DNA from: Planctomycetota bacterium
GTDB lineage: Bacteria > Planctomycetota > Phycisphaerae > Phycisphaerales > SM1A02
Assembly (NCBI GenBank): GCA_027618565.1
Contig: JAQCEQ010000004.1
Span: forward strand, 1-64,000
Reading direction: 5' to 3'
DNA: 64,000 nucleotides
The notes below the pieces were generated by a model that made no database searches, had not been told where the DNA came from, and saw nothing but the letters and a program-made list of their open reading frames with translations. The stretch's first letter is position 1, and the number at the start of each line of letters is the position of its first letter. The position numbers and the translations under genes are program-made. Positions 15,570 to 24,753 of this stretch are shown in pieces.

Positions 15570-16380
15570 GGAATCTGGAATCCTTCCTGAGAGCGGAACG
15601 GGGGGAGCTTCATCGGGATGCTTGCCTGAACAGGGGAACGGGCTGGGGGACTGGACGGGTGGATGGGGGGCTGTGTGCGAGTGGATGCCTGGTTCGCGCG
15701 AACGCGACCGATGGCGCGCATGATCCTTCATGCACGCTGGTGCGCCTTTGATCCGGGTCCGGCGGCAAACACGCGCAGGGCCGGGATCAATGGCGCCGAT
15801 CAATCAGTGGGGGGAGTGTCCGTGGGCAGAGTGGCCCAGGCCAGGAACATGGGTGGGTCGTTGCGAAATCCCGAGCGAGCGGACTCGCTGGATGTTGCGA
15901 CGGACGGGAATTGGAAAACTGGGGAGACAAGCCACACCACGATCCTCCTCAGGTGCCCTGGCACCCGATGTCGTTGCTCTTCGCACTCACTCGCGGTGTG
16001 TCCCGCTCACGAGCCTGCGCATCGCATCGACGAACCGACCTCAGATCTCTGGACCCGAGATCGACCACCTGTGCCGGGCGAGCATCCTTGCCGTTCCGGC
16101 GGCCGATTCGGGCACCCACCGAAATGGGCTCCAGAATCGGCACATTCATCGGCGCCGCCCTCCGTGGGCGACGCACCCGACCCCACATACGGGTCAGGTC
16201 CGATCACCATACCACTAGGGGTTGTGGTTCCCATGGGTGTCCACCACAAATTGTTGGATTTTGTGTGCCAATCCCCTAACTGGGTGAGAACCATATTCTT
16301 ACGACTCTTTCCCCCATGGAGGCGGTTCCGACACGCTTTCCACATCCGTGGTGTGGGCTTCCTAGACTCGCCCCTTCGCC
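15570..16380. other. Long divergent intergenic region between nrdJ and the helicase gene
   Basis: About 810 bases without a clear gene. The part near 16.2 kb carries two NrdR-like palindromes. A short minus-strand frame at 15949-16149 (66 codons, ATG with GGAGGG about 11 bases upstream) starts MNVPILEPISVGARIGRRNG, but it uses many rare Arg codons and has no known relative, so it is not called as a gene. Plus-strand frames that run into the helicase gene look non-coding. If transcription of nrdJ starts near the boxes, its mRNA has a leader of about 600 bases. Confidence 0.5.
16212..16257 (-). promoter_or_regulatory. Two candidate NrdR boxes
   Basis: Box 1 (16212-16227) reads CCACTAGGGGTTGTGG, a near-palindrome. 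Box 2 (16244-16257) reads CCACAAATTGTTGG. Their centres are 31 bp apart, three helical turns, which is the spacing known for paired NrdR sites. The outer CCACNA/TNGTGG parts fit the NrdR consensus but box 1 has CCCC instead of the usual AT-rich centre. They lie 130-170 bases ahead of the helicase start and about 640 ahead of nrdJ. Confidence 0.45.
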
Positions 16381-18762
16381 ATGGACGGTGCCATCGAGAG
16401 ATTTCAACCCAAAGACGGGGTTGCGGACGGGCTCACCGAGCCGCAGCGACGCGCGGTCGTGCATGGCGACGGACCGCTCTTGGTGTTGGCGGGACCGGGA
16501 TCCGGAAAGACGCGCGTCATCACGCGGAGAATCGCTTCGCTCATCGCTCGCGGCGTTCCAGCGTGGTCAATCCTCGCGCTCACGTTCACCAACAAGGCCG
16601 CACGCGAGATGGCGGAGCGCGTGGAATCATTGGTGCCGGCCGACACGCCTGGCCGCCGCGGCCTCACGGTGTCGACCTTCCACTCCTGGTGTGCGCGACT
16701 GCTTCGCCAGTTTGGCCCCACCAGTCCTGCGGCACGACATGTGACGGGACCGCTCGAGTCGGGATTCACGATCCTGGATGCCGCCGATGCCCGCGCTAGC
16801 GCCAAGAAGGCGGTGAAGGCGGCTGGCCTGGATCCGAAGAATTTCACACCCGCCTGGGCGATGGGCTACATCAGCGAGCAGAAGAACCGGCTGCGCACGG
16901 CGACGCAATGCCAGGAGGAAGCGCAGGACTTCGTGGCGCGCACCGCCGCGAAGGTCTTCCTTGAGTACGAGCTCATCTTGGGGCGAGCGAATGCGCTGGA
17001 CTTTGACGACCTCCTGGTCCGGACCGCGTGGATGCTGATCCAGGACGAGACGGTGCGGAGTGCGGTGCAGGATCGATTTCGCCACCTCTTGGTGGACGAG
17101 TACCAGGACACCAACCATGCCCAGTTCGTGATCGCCCGGATGGTCGCCCAGAAACACGGCAACATCTGCGTGGTCGGAGACCCTGACCAGTCGATCTACG
17201 GCTGGCGAGGAGCGGACATCTCCAACATCCTGGAGTTTGAGGAGGCGTGGCCAGGCACGGCTATCGTGGCGCTGGGCGACAACTTCCGCAGCACGGAGCC
17301 GATCGTGGCCACGGCGGATTGCCTCATCAGGCACAACCTCGCGCGGCGCGAGCGCCCACTCTTCAGCATGGTTGGGGCGGGGGAGCCGGTGAGGCGTGTC
17401 GGCTGCGGAGATGACCGTGACGAGGCGCGCGTCGTGGTGCAGTCGATGCTGGATTCGCTTGCGGCCGGAACGCCATGCCGGGAGATGGCGGTGCTGTACC
17501 GGATGAATGCGCTCAGCCGTGCGATCGAAGAAGAGTGCCTGCGTAGGGAGCTCCCGTATGTCGTCGCGCGCGGAACCGCGTTCTACGAACGCGCGGAAGT
17601 GCGGACGATCCTGTCTTACTTGCGCGTGCTGGCCAACCCCGCGGATGACATGGCGCTGCAGCGCGCCGCGCAGAACCCGTCGCGCGGAATCGGGGACTCC
17701 GGGTTTGCAAAACTGTCGGCGTATGCCGCGATGCACGGCACCTCCGTTCGTGCGGTCCTGGGCAAGGCGCGTGCCGCCGGTGTTGCGGCTCGGACCGCCA
17801 AGGCGTGCGAGGGCTTCGCTGCCGAACTGGACGCGCTCTCGCTGAGGCTCTCCGGTGCTGGGTGGGATGCCAATGGCACCTGCCGGCTGGGACCGTTTGT
17901 CATGGACTTGATCGAAGTGAGCGGGCTTCGGATCGCGGTCATCAAGGACTCCGCCGACGAGGAGGAAGGCGACGAGCGCAGCGCCAACCTCACTGAAGTG
18001 GCCAACGCGGCAGCGGAGACACCTGTGCCGGTACGTCCCGATGCGGCTGCTGACGCGGACGCCGGCACGCTGGCGCTGGCGCGCGCGGTGGACCTCACGC
18101 TCATGGGCGCCTTGCGCGCGTACCTGGAGCGGGTGGCGCTGGTGGCGGACGCGGACATGGTGGACCCGGAGCGCGGCGCGGTCACGCTCATGTCGCTGCA
18201 CGCGGCGAAGGGACTGGAGTTTGACAAGGTGTCGATCATCGGGATCGAGCAGGGCATCCTTCCGCATGAGCGATCGCTGTCGCACCCGGACAAGTTGGAA
18301 GAAGAGCGGCGATTGCTCTATGTCGGCATCAGTCGCGCTCGGCGCGACCTCACGCTCTCCAGCGCCGCGCTCCGGACCCGCAACGGCATCCGGCTCCCCA
18401 CGATCCCGTCGATCTTTGACCAGGAACTCCCCGAGGACCATCTCAAGCGCGAAGGCAACACGGGTGGGTGTGCGGGGTGGGGGCGCGGCGACATCGACGA
18501 CGAACCATCCGGCCCCGTGGGCTCCCGCACGAGCCCACGAGCGCTCCCGGGGCGTCGGATTGTGGCGCTGGGCCACGCCGATGCCACCGCGGAGCCCGAC
18601 GGCCTCGGCACCGGCGCGTTGGTCCGCCACTTCCAGTTCGGCGTTGGGCGCGTGGAGGCGGTCTTTCGCGAGGGAGGTCGTTCCAAGGCCCGCGTCGCCT
18701 TCCGCACCGCCGGCGTGAGGACACTGGTCCTGGACTTCGTGAAACTCCAGGTGATCGGCTGA
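16381..18762 (+). CDS. UvrD/PcrA-family ATP-dependent DNA helicase
   Basis: A superfamily 1A 3'-5' helicase for repair and replication-fork clearance. It has 793 residues. All motifs are visible: Q-motif LTEPQRRAV; Walker A LVLAGPGSGKTRVITRRIA; motif Ia LTFTNKAAREM; Walker B LLVDEYQDTNHAQF; motif III VVGDPDQSIYGWRGAD; motif IV LGDNFRSTEPIV; motif V LMSLHAAKGLEFDKV; motif VI EERRLLYVGISRARRDL. The C-terminus (LVRHFQFGVGRVEAVFREGG...) resembles the small C-terminal domain seen in PcrA/UvrD. The start is ATG 16381. Which of uvrD or pcrA applies cannot be decided from one copy. Its 3' end faces the peptidase gene with a 34-base gap. Confidence 0.92.
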   Translation: MDGAIERFQPKDGVADGLTEPQRRAVVHGDGPLLVLAGPGSGKTRVITRRIASLIARGVPAWSILALTFTNKAAREMAERVESLVPADTPGRRGLTVSTFHSWCARLLRQFGPTSPAARHVTGPLESGFTILDAADARASAKKAVKAAGLDPKNFTPAWAMGYISEQKNRLRTATQCQEEAQDFVARTAAKVFLEYELILGRANALDFDDLLVRTAWMLIQDETVRSAVQDRFRHLLVDEYQDTNHAQFVIARMVAQKHGNICVVGDPDQSIYGWRGADISNILEFEEAWPGTAIVALGDNFRSTEPIVATADCLIRHNLARRERPLFSMVGAGEPVRRVGCGDDRDEARVVVQSMLDSLAAGTPCREMAVLYRMNALSRAIEEECLRRELPYVVARGTAFYERAEVRTILSYLRVLANPADDMALQRAAQNPSRGIGDSGFAKLSAYAAMHGTSVRAVLGKARAAGVAARTAKACEGFAAELDALSLRLSGAGWDANGTCRLGPFVMDLIEVSGLRIAVIKDSADEEEGDERSANLTEVANAAAETPVPVRPDAAADADAGTLALARAVDLTLMGALRAYLERVALVADADMVDPERGAVTLMSLHAAKGLEFDKVSIIGIEQGILPHERSLSHPDKLEEERRLLYVGISRARRDLTLSSAALRTRNGIRLPTIPSIFDQELPEDHLKREGNTGGCAGWGRGDIDDEPSGPVGSRTSPRALPGRRIVALGHADATAEPDGLGTGALVRHFQFGVGRVEAVFREGGRSKARVAFRTAGVRTLVLDFVKLQVIG

Positions 18763-18796
18763 CGGCGGTGTGCGAGATCAGGGCGCGGCACGAGCG

Positions 18797-20971
18797 TCAG
18801 CGTTCGCCGCAGAGTCCCGTCTGCCACATCACAAACGACCACTGGTCGACCTCGTCACGCACTCGAAGGGCGAGCGGCTTGCCCGCACCGTGGCCGGCAT
18901 CGCGGTCCACCCACAGCAAGATAGGGTCGTCTGGCCCGTTGGTCGCCTGCGCCTGCATGAGGGCCGCCATCTTGCGTGCGTGCAGCGGGTGGACGCGAGA
19001 GTCGTTCTCTCCCGCGGTAAAGAGCACCGCGGGGTACGGCGTGCCAGCCGTGACGTTCTGGTAGGGGCTGTAGGCCTGCAACACCCGGAATCCCTCGGGA
19101 GTCTCGCTGGATCCATACTCCGGCACCCAGTACTTGGCGATGAGGAACTGGTGGAAGCGGAGCATGTCCAGGAGGGGGACGGCACTGATGGCGCAGGCAA
19201 AGAGTTCTGGTCGTTGCGTCACTGCGACGCCGGTGAGCAGCCCTCCATTGGAGCCGCCCTCCACGGCGAGGTGTGACGCGTCGGTCCATCGATCGGAGAC
19301 CAACGCGCCCGCGACCGCGTAGAGGTCGTCGAACACATTCTGCTTGTTCGCCTGCATTCCCGCTCGGTGCCAAGCCTCGCCGTACTCGCTTCCTCCGCGC
19401 AGGTTGGCCACCACAGAGATGCCGCCGCGCTCCAGCCAGGGCAGCATGGTCGCCTGGAATGCCGGGGTCAGCGAGACATTGAAGCCACCGTAGGCGTAGA
19501 GCAGTGTCGGATTCGCCCCCGTGGCTGTGACATCCTTCCATCGCACCATGAAGTACGGGATCTTCGTGCCGTCCTTGCTGGGAGTGAAGTGCTGGGTGAC
19601 CTGGATGGAAGAGAGGTCGGCGAGGACTTCCGTCTTGGCCCACACGGACGGGTTGGCCTTCGGACCGTCGTACGAGAGGATCGTCCGCGGGCTGTTGTAC
19701 GAGGTGTAGAAGGCGAAGAAGTTCCCGTGCTCGTCGCTGGTCGAGACGCTCGCCGTCCCGATTCCCGGTAGGTGAACTGATCCGGTGCGCTGTCCCTCGG
19801 GCGAGTGGATCGTGACCTCGCTGTGCACATCAGCCTCCCACGACACCAGCATCGCGTGCTTCGTCCGCCCGGCACCATCCAGCACGGCGCTCCCTTCCGG
19901 GACGATCGTCTTCCAGGAGGCCTGTTCGGGAGTTCCCCACGCCACTGAAACGAGCCGGCCGCGAGGGCTCTCAAACGTGGTCTTCATCACGAAGCGCCCA
20001 GACTCGGAGAACTGCGGCTCAAACCGCCCGTCCAGGCCGACCGCGACTGGGATGCGATTGAGTTCGTTGCCCGCGATCCACGCGGGCGCGTCCGCGATCC
20101 AGAGGTCGTTCCGCTGCCAGCCGTCGGAGAGCCCCACAAGAAACCACTTCCCATCGTCGGTGATGCCAGCCCACGGGATGCGACTGGGTTCGGTTTGCTT
20201 CACGATCACCCGGTCGCCTGCCGCGTCTTGGCCCAGGACATGCCAGCGGCTCTCGCGGCTGTACGGGTCCTTGATGTCGCGCAGGCCGCTGTACACGAAC
20301 GCCCGCTTGTCGGGATTCCATCCCCCAAAGCTCGCCTTGCCGGTGATCACGTCTGGCAGGGCGTCGCCGGTGTCGACGCGCAGGATGCGAAGCTCGCTCA
20401 ATTCACTTCCCGACTGGCTGGTGCCGTAGGCGAGCAGCGATCCATCCTTGGTTGGCTCCCACCAATCCAGGCTGATGAGGCCCGCTTCGCTCAGCGCGTT
20501 GGGGTCGATGAGCACACGAGCCGCAGTCTTGGGATCCTCGCCGGCCTTCACCACCTTGAGGACAGGCTGGTTCTGGGTGCCGGTGCGCTCGGTGAAGAAC
20601 ACAAGTTCTCCCGCCATCTTTGGCAGACCGACGCCACGCAGCTGCATGAGCGTGGTGAGCTCGCCCGTGAGTGCCTCGCGGCAGGGGAGCGAGTCCAAGA
20701 CGGTCCGCGTATGTTCGTTCTGGAGGTCCGTCCACGACTTGACCTCGGGCGAGTCCTGCTCAAGCGCCTCCAGCCAACGGTACGGGTCGGACACCGAGGT
20801 GCCGTGGTAGGTGTCGACGACAGGTTCGGTTCGCGTAGTCGGGGGAGTGGATGCCGACGCGTTCGTGCGTTGAGCCGGCGCGGCGACGGAAGTGGGGGCC
20901 GAGTGCTCCGATGGCTGGCAGCCAAGGAGGATGCCGACGCACACAAACCACGAGAGAGTGCTGGCAGGCAT
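18797..20971 (-). CDS. Prolyl oligopeptidase family (S9A) lipoprotein
   Basis: Serine peptidase that cleaves short peptides after proline. It has 724 residues. The N-terminus TLSWFVCVGILLGC is a lipoprotein signal with lipobox LLGC, so the enzyme is exported and lipid-anchored. The N-terminal region includes YHGTSVSDPYRWLEALEQDS, the family's opening, followed by the propeller. The catalytic domain carries GGSNGGLLTG (Ser near residue 574), FTAGENDSRVHPLHARKMAA (Asp) and DRDAGHGAGKP (His). It is the last gene of the run hutI-map-serA-this gene, 15 bases after serA, which suggests a role in peptide use. Confidence 0.92.
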   Translation of the reverse strand: MPASTLSWFVCVGILLGCQPSEHSAPTSVAAPAQRTNASASTPPTTRTEPVVDTYHGTSVSDPYRWLEALEQDSPEVKSWTDLQNEHTRTVLDSLPCREALTGELTTLMQLRGVGLPKMAGELVFFTERTGTQNQPVLKVVKAGEDPKTAARVLIDPNALSEAGLISLDWWEPTKDGSLLAYGTSQSGSELSELRILRVDTGDALPDVITGKASFGGWNPDKRAFVYSGLRDIKDPYSRESRWHVLGQDAAGDRVIVKQTEPSRIPWAGITDDGKWFLVGLSDGWQRNDLWIADAPAWIAGNELNRIPVAVGLDGRFEPQFSESGRFVMKTTFESPRGRLVSVAWGTPEQASWKTIVPEGSAVLDGAGRTKHAMLVSWEADVHSEVTIHSPEGQRTGSVHLPGIGTASVSTSDEHGNFFAFYTSYNSPRTILSYDGPKANPSVWAKTEVLADLSSIQVTQHFTPSKDGTKIPYFMVRWKDVTATGANPTLLYAYGGFNVSLTPAFQATMLPWLERGGISVVANLRGGSEYGEAWHRAGMQANKQNVFDDLYAVAGALVSDRWTDASHLAVEGGSNGGLLTGVAVTQRPELFACAISAVPLLDMLRFHQFLIAKYWVPEYGSSETPEGFRVLQAYSPYQNVTAGTPYPAVLFTAGENDSRVHPLHARKMAALMQAQATNGPDDPILLWVDRDAGHGAGKPLALRVRDEVDQWSFVMWQTGLCGER

Positions 20972-20986
20972 GCCGCCGATGCTAGG

Positions 20987-22225
20987 CTACACCCGCATCA
21001 CGCGCATCCGAATGGTCTCTGGCATGGCCGCGAGTGCCTGCAGCACGGCGCGGTCTCGGACCAGCTCGGTGTCCAGGATCACATACGAGGTCTCGCGGGT
21101 CGACTGCAGGAATTCTGCGTTGATGTTCACGCTCTGTGCCGCGAGGAGCGTATGCATGCGACCCAGCACGCCCGGCACATTGCGGTGGACATGCATGATT
21201 CGCGTCTCACCCTCGCGAAGGCGAGGAAGGTCGACACCCGGGAAGTTCACCGCGCTGCTGGTCGACCCGGTGCGCCAGTACGCCGCCAGTTTTTCGGCGA
21301 CTTCGACGGCGATCGCTTCTTGCGCCTCCGCGGTGCTGCCCCCGATGTGCGGCGTGAGGATGACGTTCTCCAATCCCTGCAGCGGCGAAGCGAAGACCTC
21401 GCCATTCTTGGACGGCTCTTCTGGGAAGACATCGGCCGCCAGGCCCCCGAGGCGCCCATCGCGAAGGGCGGTGGCGACGGCGGCGTAGTCCACCACCGTG
21501 CCACGAGCATTGTTGATCAGGTGGGCGCCCTTGCGCATCAAGGACACTTGGGCAGCACCCACCATCCCTTCTGTGATCGGCGTGGCCGGGACATGGAGCG
21601 TCACGATGTCACTCTCGCGAAGCAGCTCCTCAAGTGTGGCGCACGACTGCGCATTGCCCAGCGGCAGCTTGCGGGCGATGTCGAAGTACCGCACGCGCAT
21701 GCCCATCGCTTCCGCAAGCACGCTCACTTGGGACCCGATGTGGCCGTATCCCACGATCCCCAGGGTGCGCCCACGGACTTCGTGGGAGCCGGCGGCGCTC
21801 TTGTCCCACTCGCCGCGGTGGAGCTTGCTGGATTGCGCGAAGGTGCGCCGGCAGAGCGTCACCACTTCGGCAATCGTCAGTTCTGCCACGCTTCTGGTGT
21901 TGGCAAAGGGCGCGTTGAAGACTGGCACCCCGTGCACCTCCGCGGCGTGGAGGTCCACCTGGTTGCTGCCGATGCAGAAGCACCCGATCGCCAGGATGCC
22001 GCCCGGAGACTGAATCTCGCTGGCTCGAATCGTGGACTTGCTTCGGATCCCCACGACCTGTGCACGGCTTGCCGCGCTGCGCAGGGCCTCGCCCTCCAAC
22101 GCCCCGGGCACGCGTTCGACTCGGAACCCGGACTCGGCCAAGATGCCGTCAGCCACCGTGTGGATGCTCTCCGCCAAGATGGCCAGCGGCGCGTCGTGTT
22201 CGTCCAGTGCAGCAATCGGGCTCAT
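20987..22225 (-). CDS. serA: D-3-phosphoglycerate dehydrogenase
   Basis: First step of serine synthesis: 3-phosphoglycerate to 3-phosphohydroxypyruvate with NAD. It has 412 residues. The NAD-binding domain has GRTLGIVGYGHIGSQVSVLA; catalytic residues sit in NNARGTVVDYAAVATALRDG (Arg), VFPEEPSKNGEVF (Glu) and LTPHIGGSTAEAQEAI (His). A C-terminal ACT domain follows (HVHRNVPGVLGRMHTLLAAQ, NINAEFLQS), the site for serine feedback. The length fits the short ACT-bearing form of E. coli type. Its ATG overlaps the stop of map (ATGA), so translation is probably coupled. Confidence 0.93.
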   Translation of the reverse strand: MSPIAALDEHDAPLAILAESIHTVADGILAESGFRVERVPGALEGEALRSAASRAQVVGIRSKSTIRASEIQSPGGILAIGCFCIGSNQVDLHAAEVHGVPVFNAPFANTRSVAELTIAEVVTLCRRTFAQSSKLHRGEWDKSAAGSHEVRGRTLGIVGYGHIGSQVSVLAEAMGMRVRYFDIARKLPLGNAQSCATLEELLRESDIVTLHVPATPITEGMVGAAQVSLMRKGAHLINNARGTVVDYAAVATALRDGRLGGLAADVFPEEPSKNGEVFASPLQGLENVILTPHIGGSTAEAQEAIAVEVAEKLAAYWRTGSTSSAVNFPGVDLPRLREGETRIMHVHRNVPGVLGRMHTLLAAQSVNINAEFLQSTRETSYVILDTELVRDRAVLQALAAMPETIRMRVMRV

Positions 22226-23034
22226 CCGAGTATCTCCGGGAGTTCAAAGAGGCCTTGGGTGAGGTTGATGGGTCCACCCGGCGTGATGAGGACATTGGCT
22301 TCGTAATGCACGCTCATCGACCCGTCCGCCGTGCGCAGCGGCCACTGTTGGCCCACCGACGTGGTCTCGGTGGCACCCACGCTGATCATCGGCTCCACCG
22401 CGAGCAGCATGCCGGGCTCCACCTGCTCGAAGGCCTCGCGCCACTCGCCGGGATAGGAGGGAACGACATTGGACACGTACGGAGGGGCGTGCAGCGATCG
22501 CCCGTAGCCGTGGCCGCCGAGCCCGCGGATGAGGCAGAGGCCGCGCTCTCGCTCGACATGCCCTTGCACGGCGCGCGCAAAGTCGATCAGCGGTCGTCCC
22601 GGCTGCAGCGCCGCGATGCCTCGTCGCAGGCTCTCGCGACCGGCGTCCATGAGTGCCGTGCCGACGGCGTCGCGCGAGACGATGGCGTAGGTCCACGCGG
22701 CATCGCCGATCCAGCCTCGGTGCTTGACGCCGACGTCCACGCTGAGCAGGTCACCGGCGCGCAAAGGGGCGGCGGACATGTCGTGCGTGCCGTGCACCAC
22801 GCAGTCGTTGAGGCTCAGGCAGGTGTGGCTGGGAAAGGGAGGATGCCCGCGAACGCGGTAGCCCTTGAAGCAACTGACGCAATCGAGGTCTTCCAGTTGG
22901 TCGGCGCAGAACTGGTCCACCTGCGCCAGCGTGACGCCTGGACAGAGCATCCCCACCAGCCGCCGGTGGATCTCCACGACGCAGGCCGCTGCCTGCGTGG
23001 CGCCGTCGATGTCCTGGTCAGCAAGCATCGGCAT
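22222..23034 (-). CDS. map: Methionine aminopeptidase, type I
   Basis: Removes the N-terminal methionine from new proteins using two metal ions. From ATG 23034 it has 270 residues (ATG 23028 is equally possible). Metal ligands are visible in LLSVDVGVKHRGWIGDAAWT (two Asp), GHGYGRSLHAPPYV (His), LAVEPMISVG (Glu) and VHYEANVLIT (Glu); LNDCVVHGTHD carries the substrate-binding His. The frame is open further upstream, but that part lies within hutI in another frame. It starts 13 bases after hutI and overlaps serA by four bases. Confidence 0.93.
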   Translation of the reverse strand: MPMLADQDIDGATQAAACVVEIHRRLVGMLCPGVTLAQVDQFCADQLEDLDCVSCFKGYRVRGHPPFPSHTCLSLNDCVVHGTHDMSAAPLRAGDLLSVDVGVKHRGWIGDAAWTYAIVSRDAVGTALMDAGRESLRRGIAALQPGRPLIDFARAVQGHVERERGLCLIRGLGGHGYGRSLHAPPYVSNVVPSYPGEWREAFEQVEPGMLLAVEPMISVGATETTSVGQQWPLRTADGSMSVHYEANVLITPGGPINLTQGLFELPEILG

Positions 23035-23047
23035 TGGGGGGTGGAAG

Positions 23048-24307
23048 TTAGCGGGGATCAGCGCTCGTCGCGGCAGCGACCAGGGCTGCATCGCAGCCAC
23101 TGACCCCCATCGGAGACACCACCAGCGCAGGCGCGCCGCCCGCCAGCTCCAGGACGCAGGCTCGTTCATCCGGAGCGTCCACGACCTGAAGCCTCGCTGC
23201 CTTGCCGACATGGAGCGCCCCAGTGTCTGACTCCAACCCCAGGAGATGCGCCGCATTCCAGGTGGCGGCGGTGATCGCTTCCTCCGGTGTCAATCCCATG
23301 TGGCGCACGGCGAGCGCCGCAGCGAAGGCCACGCTTGGCGTGGGAGCACTTCCGGGATTCCAGTTGCTGGCAATGGCGATCGCCCCACCCATGTCGATGA
23401 AGGCCCGGCCCCGCATGTACGGCGTGGACAACGCGAATGGACTTGCGGGAAGCCCGACGCCGATCGTGCCGCTCTCCGCCACGCATCGCAAGTCGTCGTC
23501 CGTCGAGGCCTCCAAGTGGTCGATCGACTTCGCGCGCATGCGGACGGCGTGAGGAACCAGGCCTGTGGACGTGAACTGGTCGGTGTGGACGCGGAGCGGG
23601 CAGCCAAGCCCGGCCGCGCGCTCCAGGAGCCGAAGCGAATCATCGACGGACCACGCGCCCTTCTCGCAGAAGAGGTCGCAGGAGATCCCCGGTACCGCAC
23701 GCGCCGCTGCCGGCAGGGCGCGATCGATGCACTCGCGCACCCAATCGGGATGCTCGGGGTCGAGGGCGTGCGCACCGAGGTAGGTGGGGATCACTGGCAT
23801 CCCGGGCATCGATGTTCCCGCTGAGAGGATCGACCGCAGCATCTTGGACTCGGCATCGACGCTGAGCCCATACCCCGTCTTCACTTCACAGGCGACCGTT
23901 CCCAGCGCCAGCATTCGATGAAGCCGCCGGACCAGCAGGGCTGTCAGGTGCTCCGCCGTCGCGGCGCGAACGCTCCGCACCGTGCTCATGATGCCACCTC
24001 CGGAGGCCAAGATCTCGAGGTACGGGACCCCTGAGAGCTTGCGAGCCCACTCGTTGCTTCGATCACCGGCCCAGCAGGCGTGGGTGTGGCAATCCACCCA
24101 TCCCGGGAGGATCGTGCGCCCCTGGAGATCGATCGATCTCATTCCCGCCGGCGGGTCGCCGGCGGTGCACTCGGTGATCGTGCCGTGGTCGATCGCCACG
24201 AAGCCGCGTGGAATCGTGCCAAGGTCGCACAGTTGTGTTCCCCTTCGGACCCCGAGATCCATCGGTCGCATCGTCACGATGCGCGCGTTGGAGAGGGCGT
24301 AGGTCAT
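23048..24307 (-). CDS. hutI: Imidazolonepropionase
   Basis: Third step of histidine breakdown: imidazolone propionate to N-formimino-glutamate. From ATG 24307 it has 419 residues. The amidohydrolase metal and substrate sites are LPGWVDCHTHACWAGDRSNE, EVKTGYGLSVDAESKML, PLRVHTDQFTSTGL, KSIDHLEAS and ASNWNPGSAP. The frame could start at 24367, but that would overlap the divergent STAS gene. No hutH, hutU or hutG is visible in the window; the gene instead heads a run with map, serA and a peptidase. A related amidohydrolase role is possible, but the motif match to HutI is close. Confidence 0.88.
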   Translation of the reverse strand: MTYALSNARIVTMRPMDLGVRRGTQLCDLGTIPRGFVAIDHGTITECTAGDPPAGMRSIDLQGRTILPGWVDCHTHACWAGDRSNEWARKLSGVPYLEILASGGGIMSTVRSVRAATAEHLTALLVRRLHRMLALGTVACEVKTGYGLSVDAESKMLRSILSAGTSMPGMPVIPTYLGAHALDPEHPDWVRECIDRALPAAARAVPGISCDLFCEKGAWSVDDSLRLLERAAGLGCPLRVHTDQFTSTGLVPHAVRMRAKSIDHLEASTDDDLRCVAESGTIGVGLPASPFALSTPYMRGRAFIDMGGAIAIASNWNPGSAPTPSVAFAAALAVRHMGLTPEEAITAATWNAAHLLGLESDTGALHVGKAARLQVVDAPDERACVLELAGGAPALVVSPMGVSGCDAALVAAATSADPR

Positions 24308-24348
24308 CCCGATACTGTACGGCGGCGCATTGGTACGCTTGGTCTCCC

Positions 24349-24732
24349 ATGTCCGGCTCGCTTCCACCTGAATCGACCTCCGCGTACTCGAAGATCTCCT
24401 GGAATGGTGCGACGCTTCGCATTGCTCCCCGGGGTCCGCACGTGGGCCAGAAGGAAGCTCCCGTGCTGGCCAACGAAGTGGAACCCTACTTCAAGGAGAT
24501 CGGCAAGGGATTGCGACATGTGGTGCTGGAACTGTCCAGCGTGCAGTTCATGAGTTCCATGGGGTTGGGTTTCCTCATCAACTGCCGGACCGCCGCGAAC
24601 AATGCAGGTGCGACGCCCATCGTCGTCGGTGCCAACAAGGAACTCAAGGGACTCCTGTCGATGATGAAGATCGACAAGTTCTTCAAGTTTGCGGCGGATG
24701 AGTCGGAGCTCAAGGGGCTCCTGGGCAAGTAG
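24349..24732 (+). CDS. STAS-domain protein (anti-sigma factor antagonist type)
   Basis: A 127-residue single-domain protein of the SpoIIAA/RsbV type, which bind anti-sigma kinases and are switched by phosphorylation of a serine. HVVLELSSVQFMSSMGLGFL holds the likely Ser before MGLG, and the following NNAGATPIVVGANKELKGLL and MMKIDKFFKFAADESELKGL are the usual later strands and helices. No kinase or sigma factor is nearby, so its partner is not known. It is read divergently from hutI across 41 bases. Confidence 0.8.
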   Translation: MSGSLPPESTSAYSKISWNGATLRIAPRGPHVGQKEAPVLANEVEPYFKEIGKGLRHVVLELSSVQFMSSMGLGFLINCRTAANNAGATPIVVGANKELKGLLSMMKIDKFFKFAADESELKGLLGK

Positions 24733-24753
24733 CAGTCGACCCACGGACCGCGT

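Noticed and set aside
15840-15905. GGAACATGGGTGG...GCGAAATCCCGAGC, resembling parts of a cobalamin riboswitch
   Set aside because: The conserved B12-box end (GCCACTG) and the early GGTGCC region are missing, and it is oriented towards the helicase rather than the B12-dependent reductase.
15663-16799. Plus-strand 378-codon open frame running from the intergenic region into the helicase gene
   Set aside because: It is rich in rare residues and shows no motif, and its second half lies out of frame over the well-supported helicase start.
16627-18630. 667-codon minus-strand open frame over the helicase gene
   Set aside because: It is the complement of a motif-complete UvrD/PcrA helicase; such antisense frames are common in GC-rich DNA.
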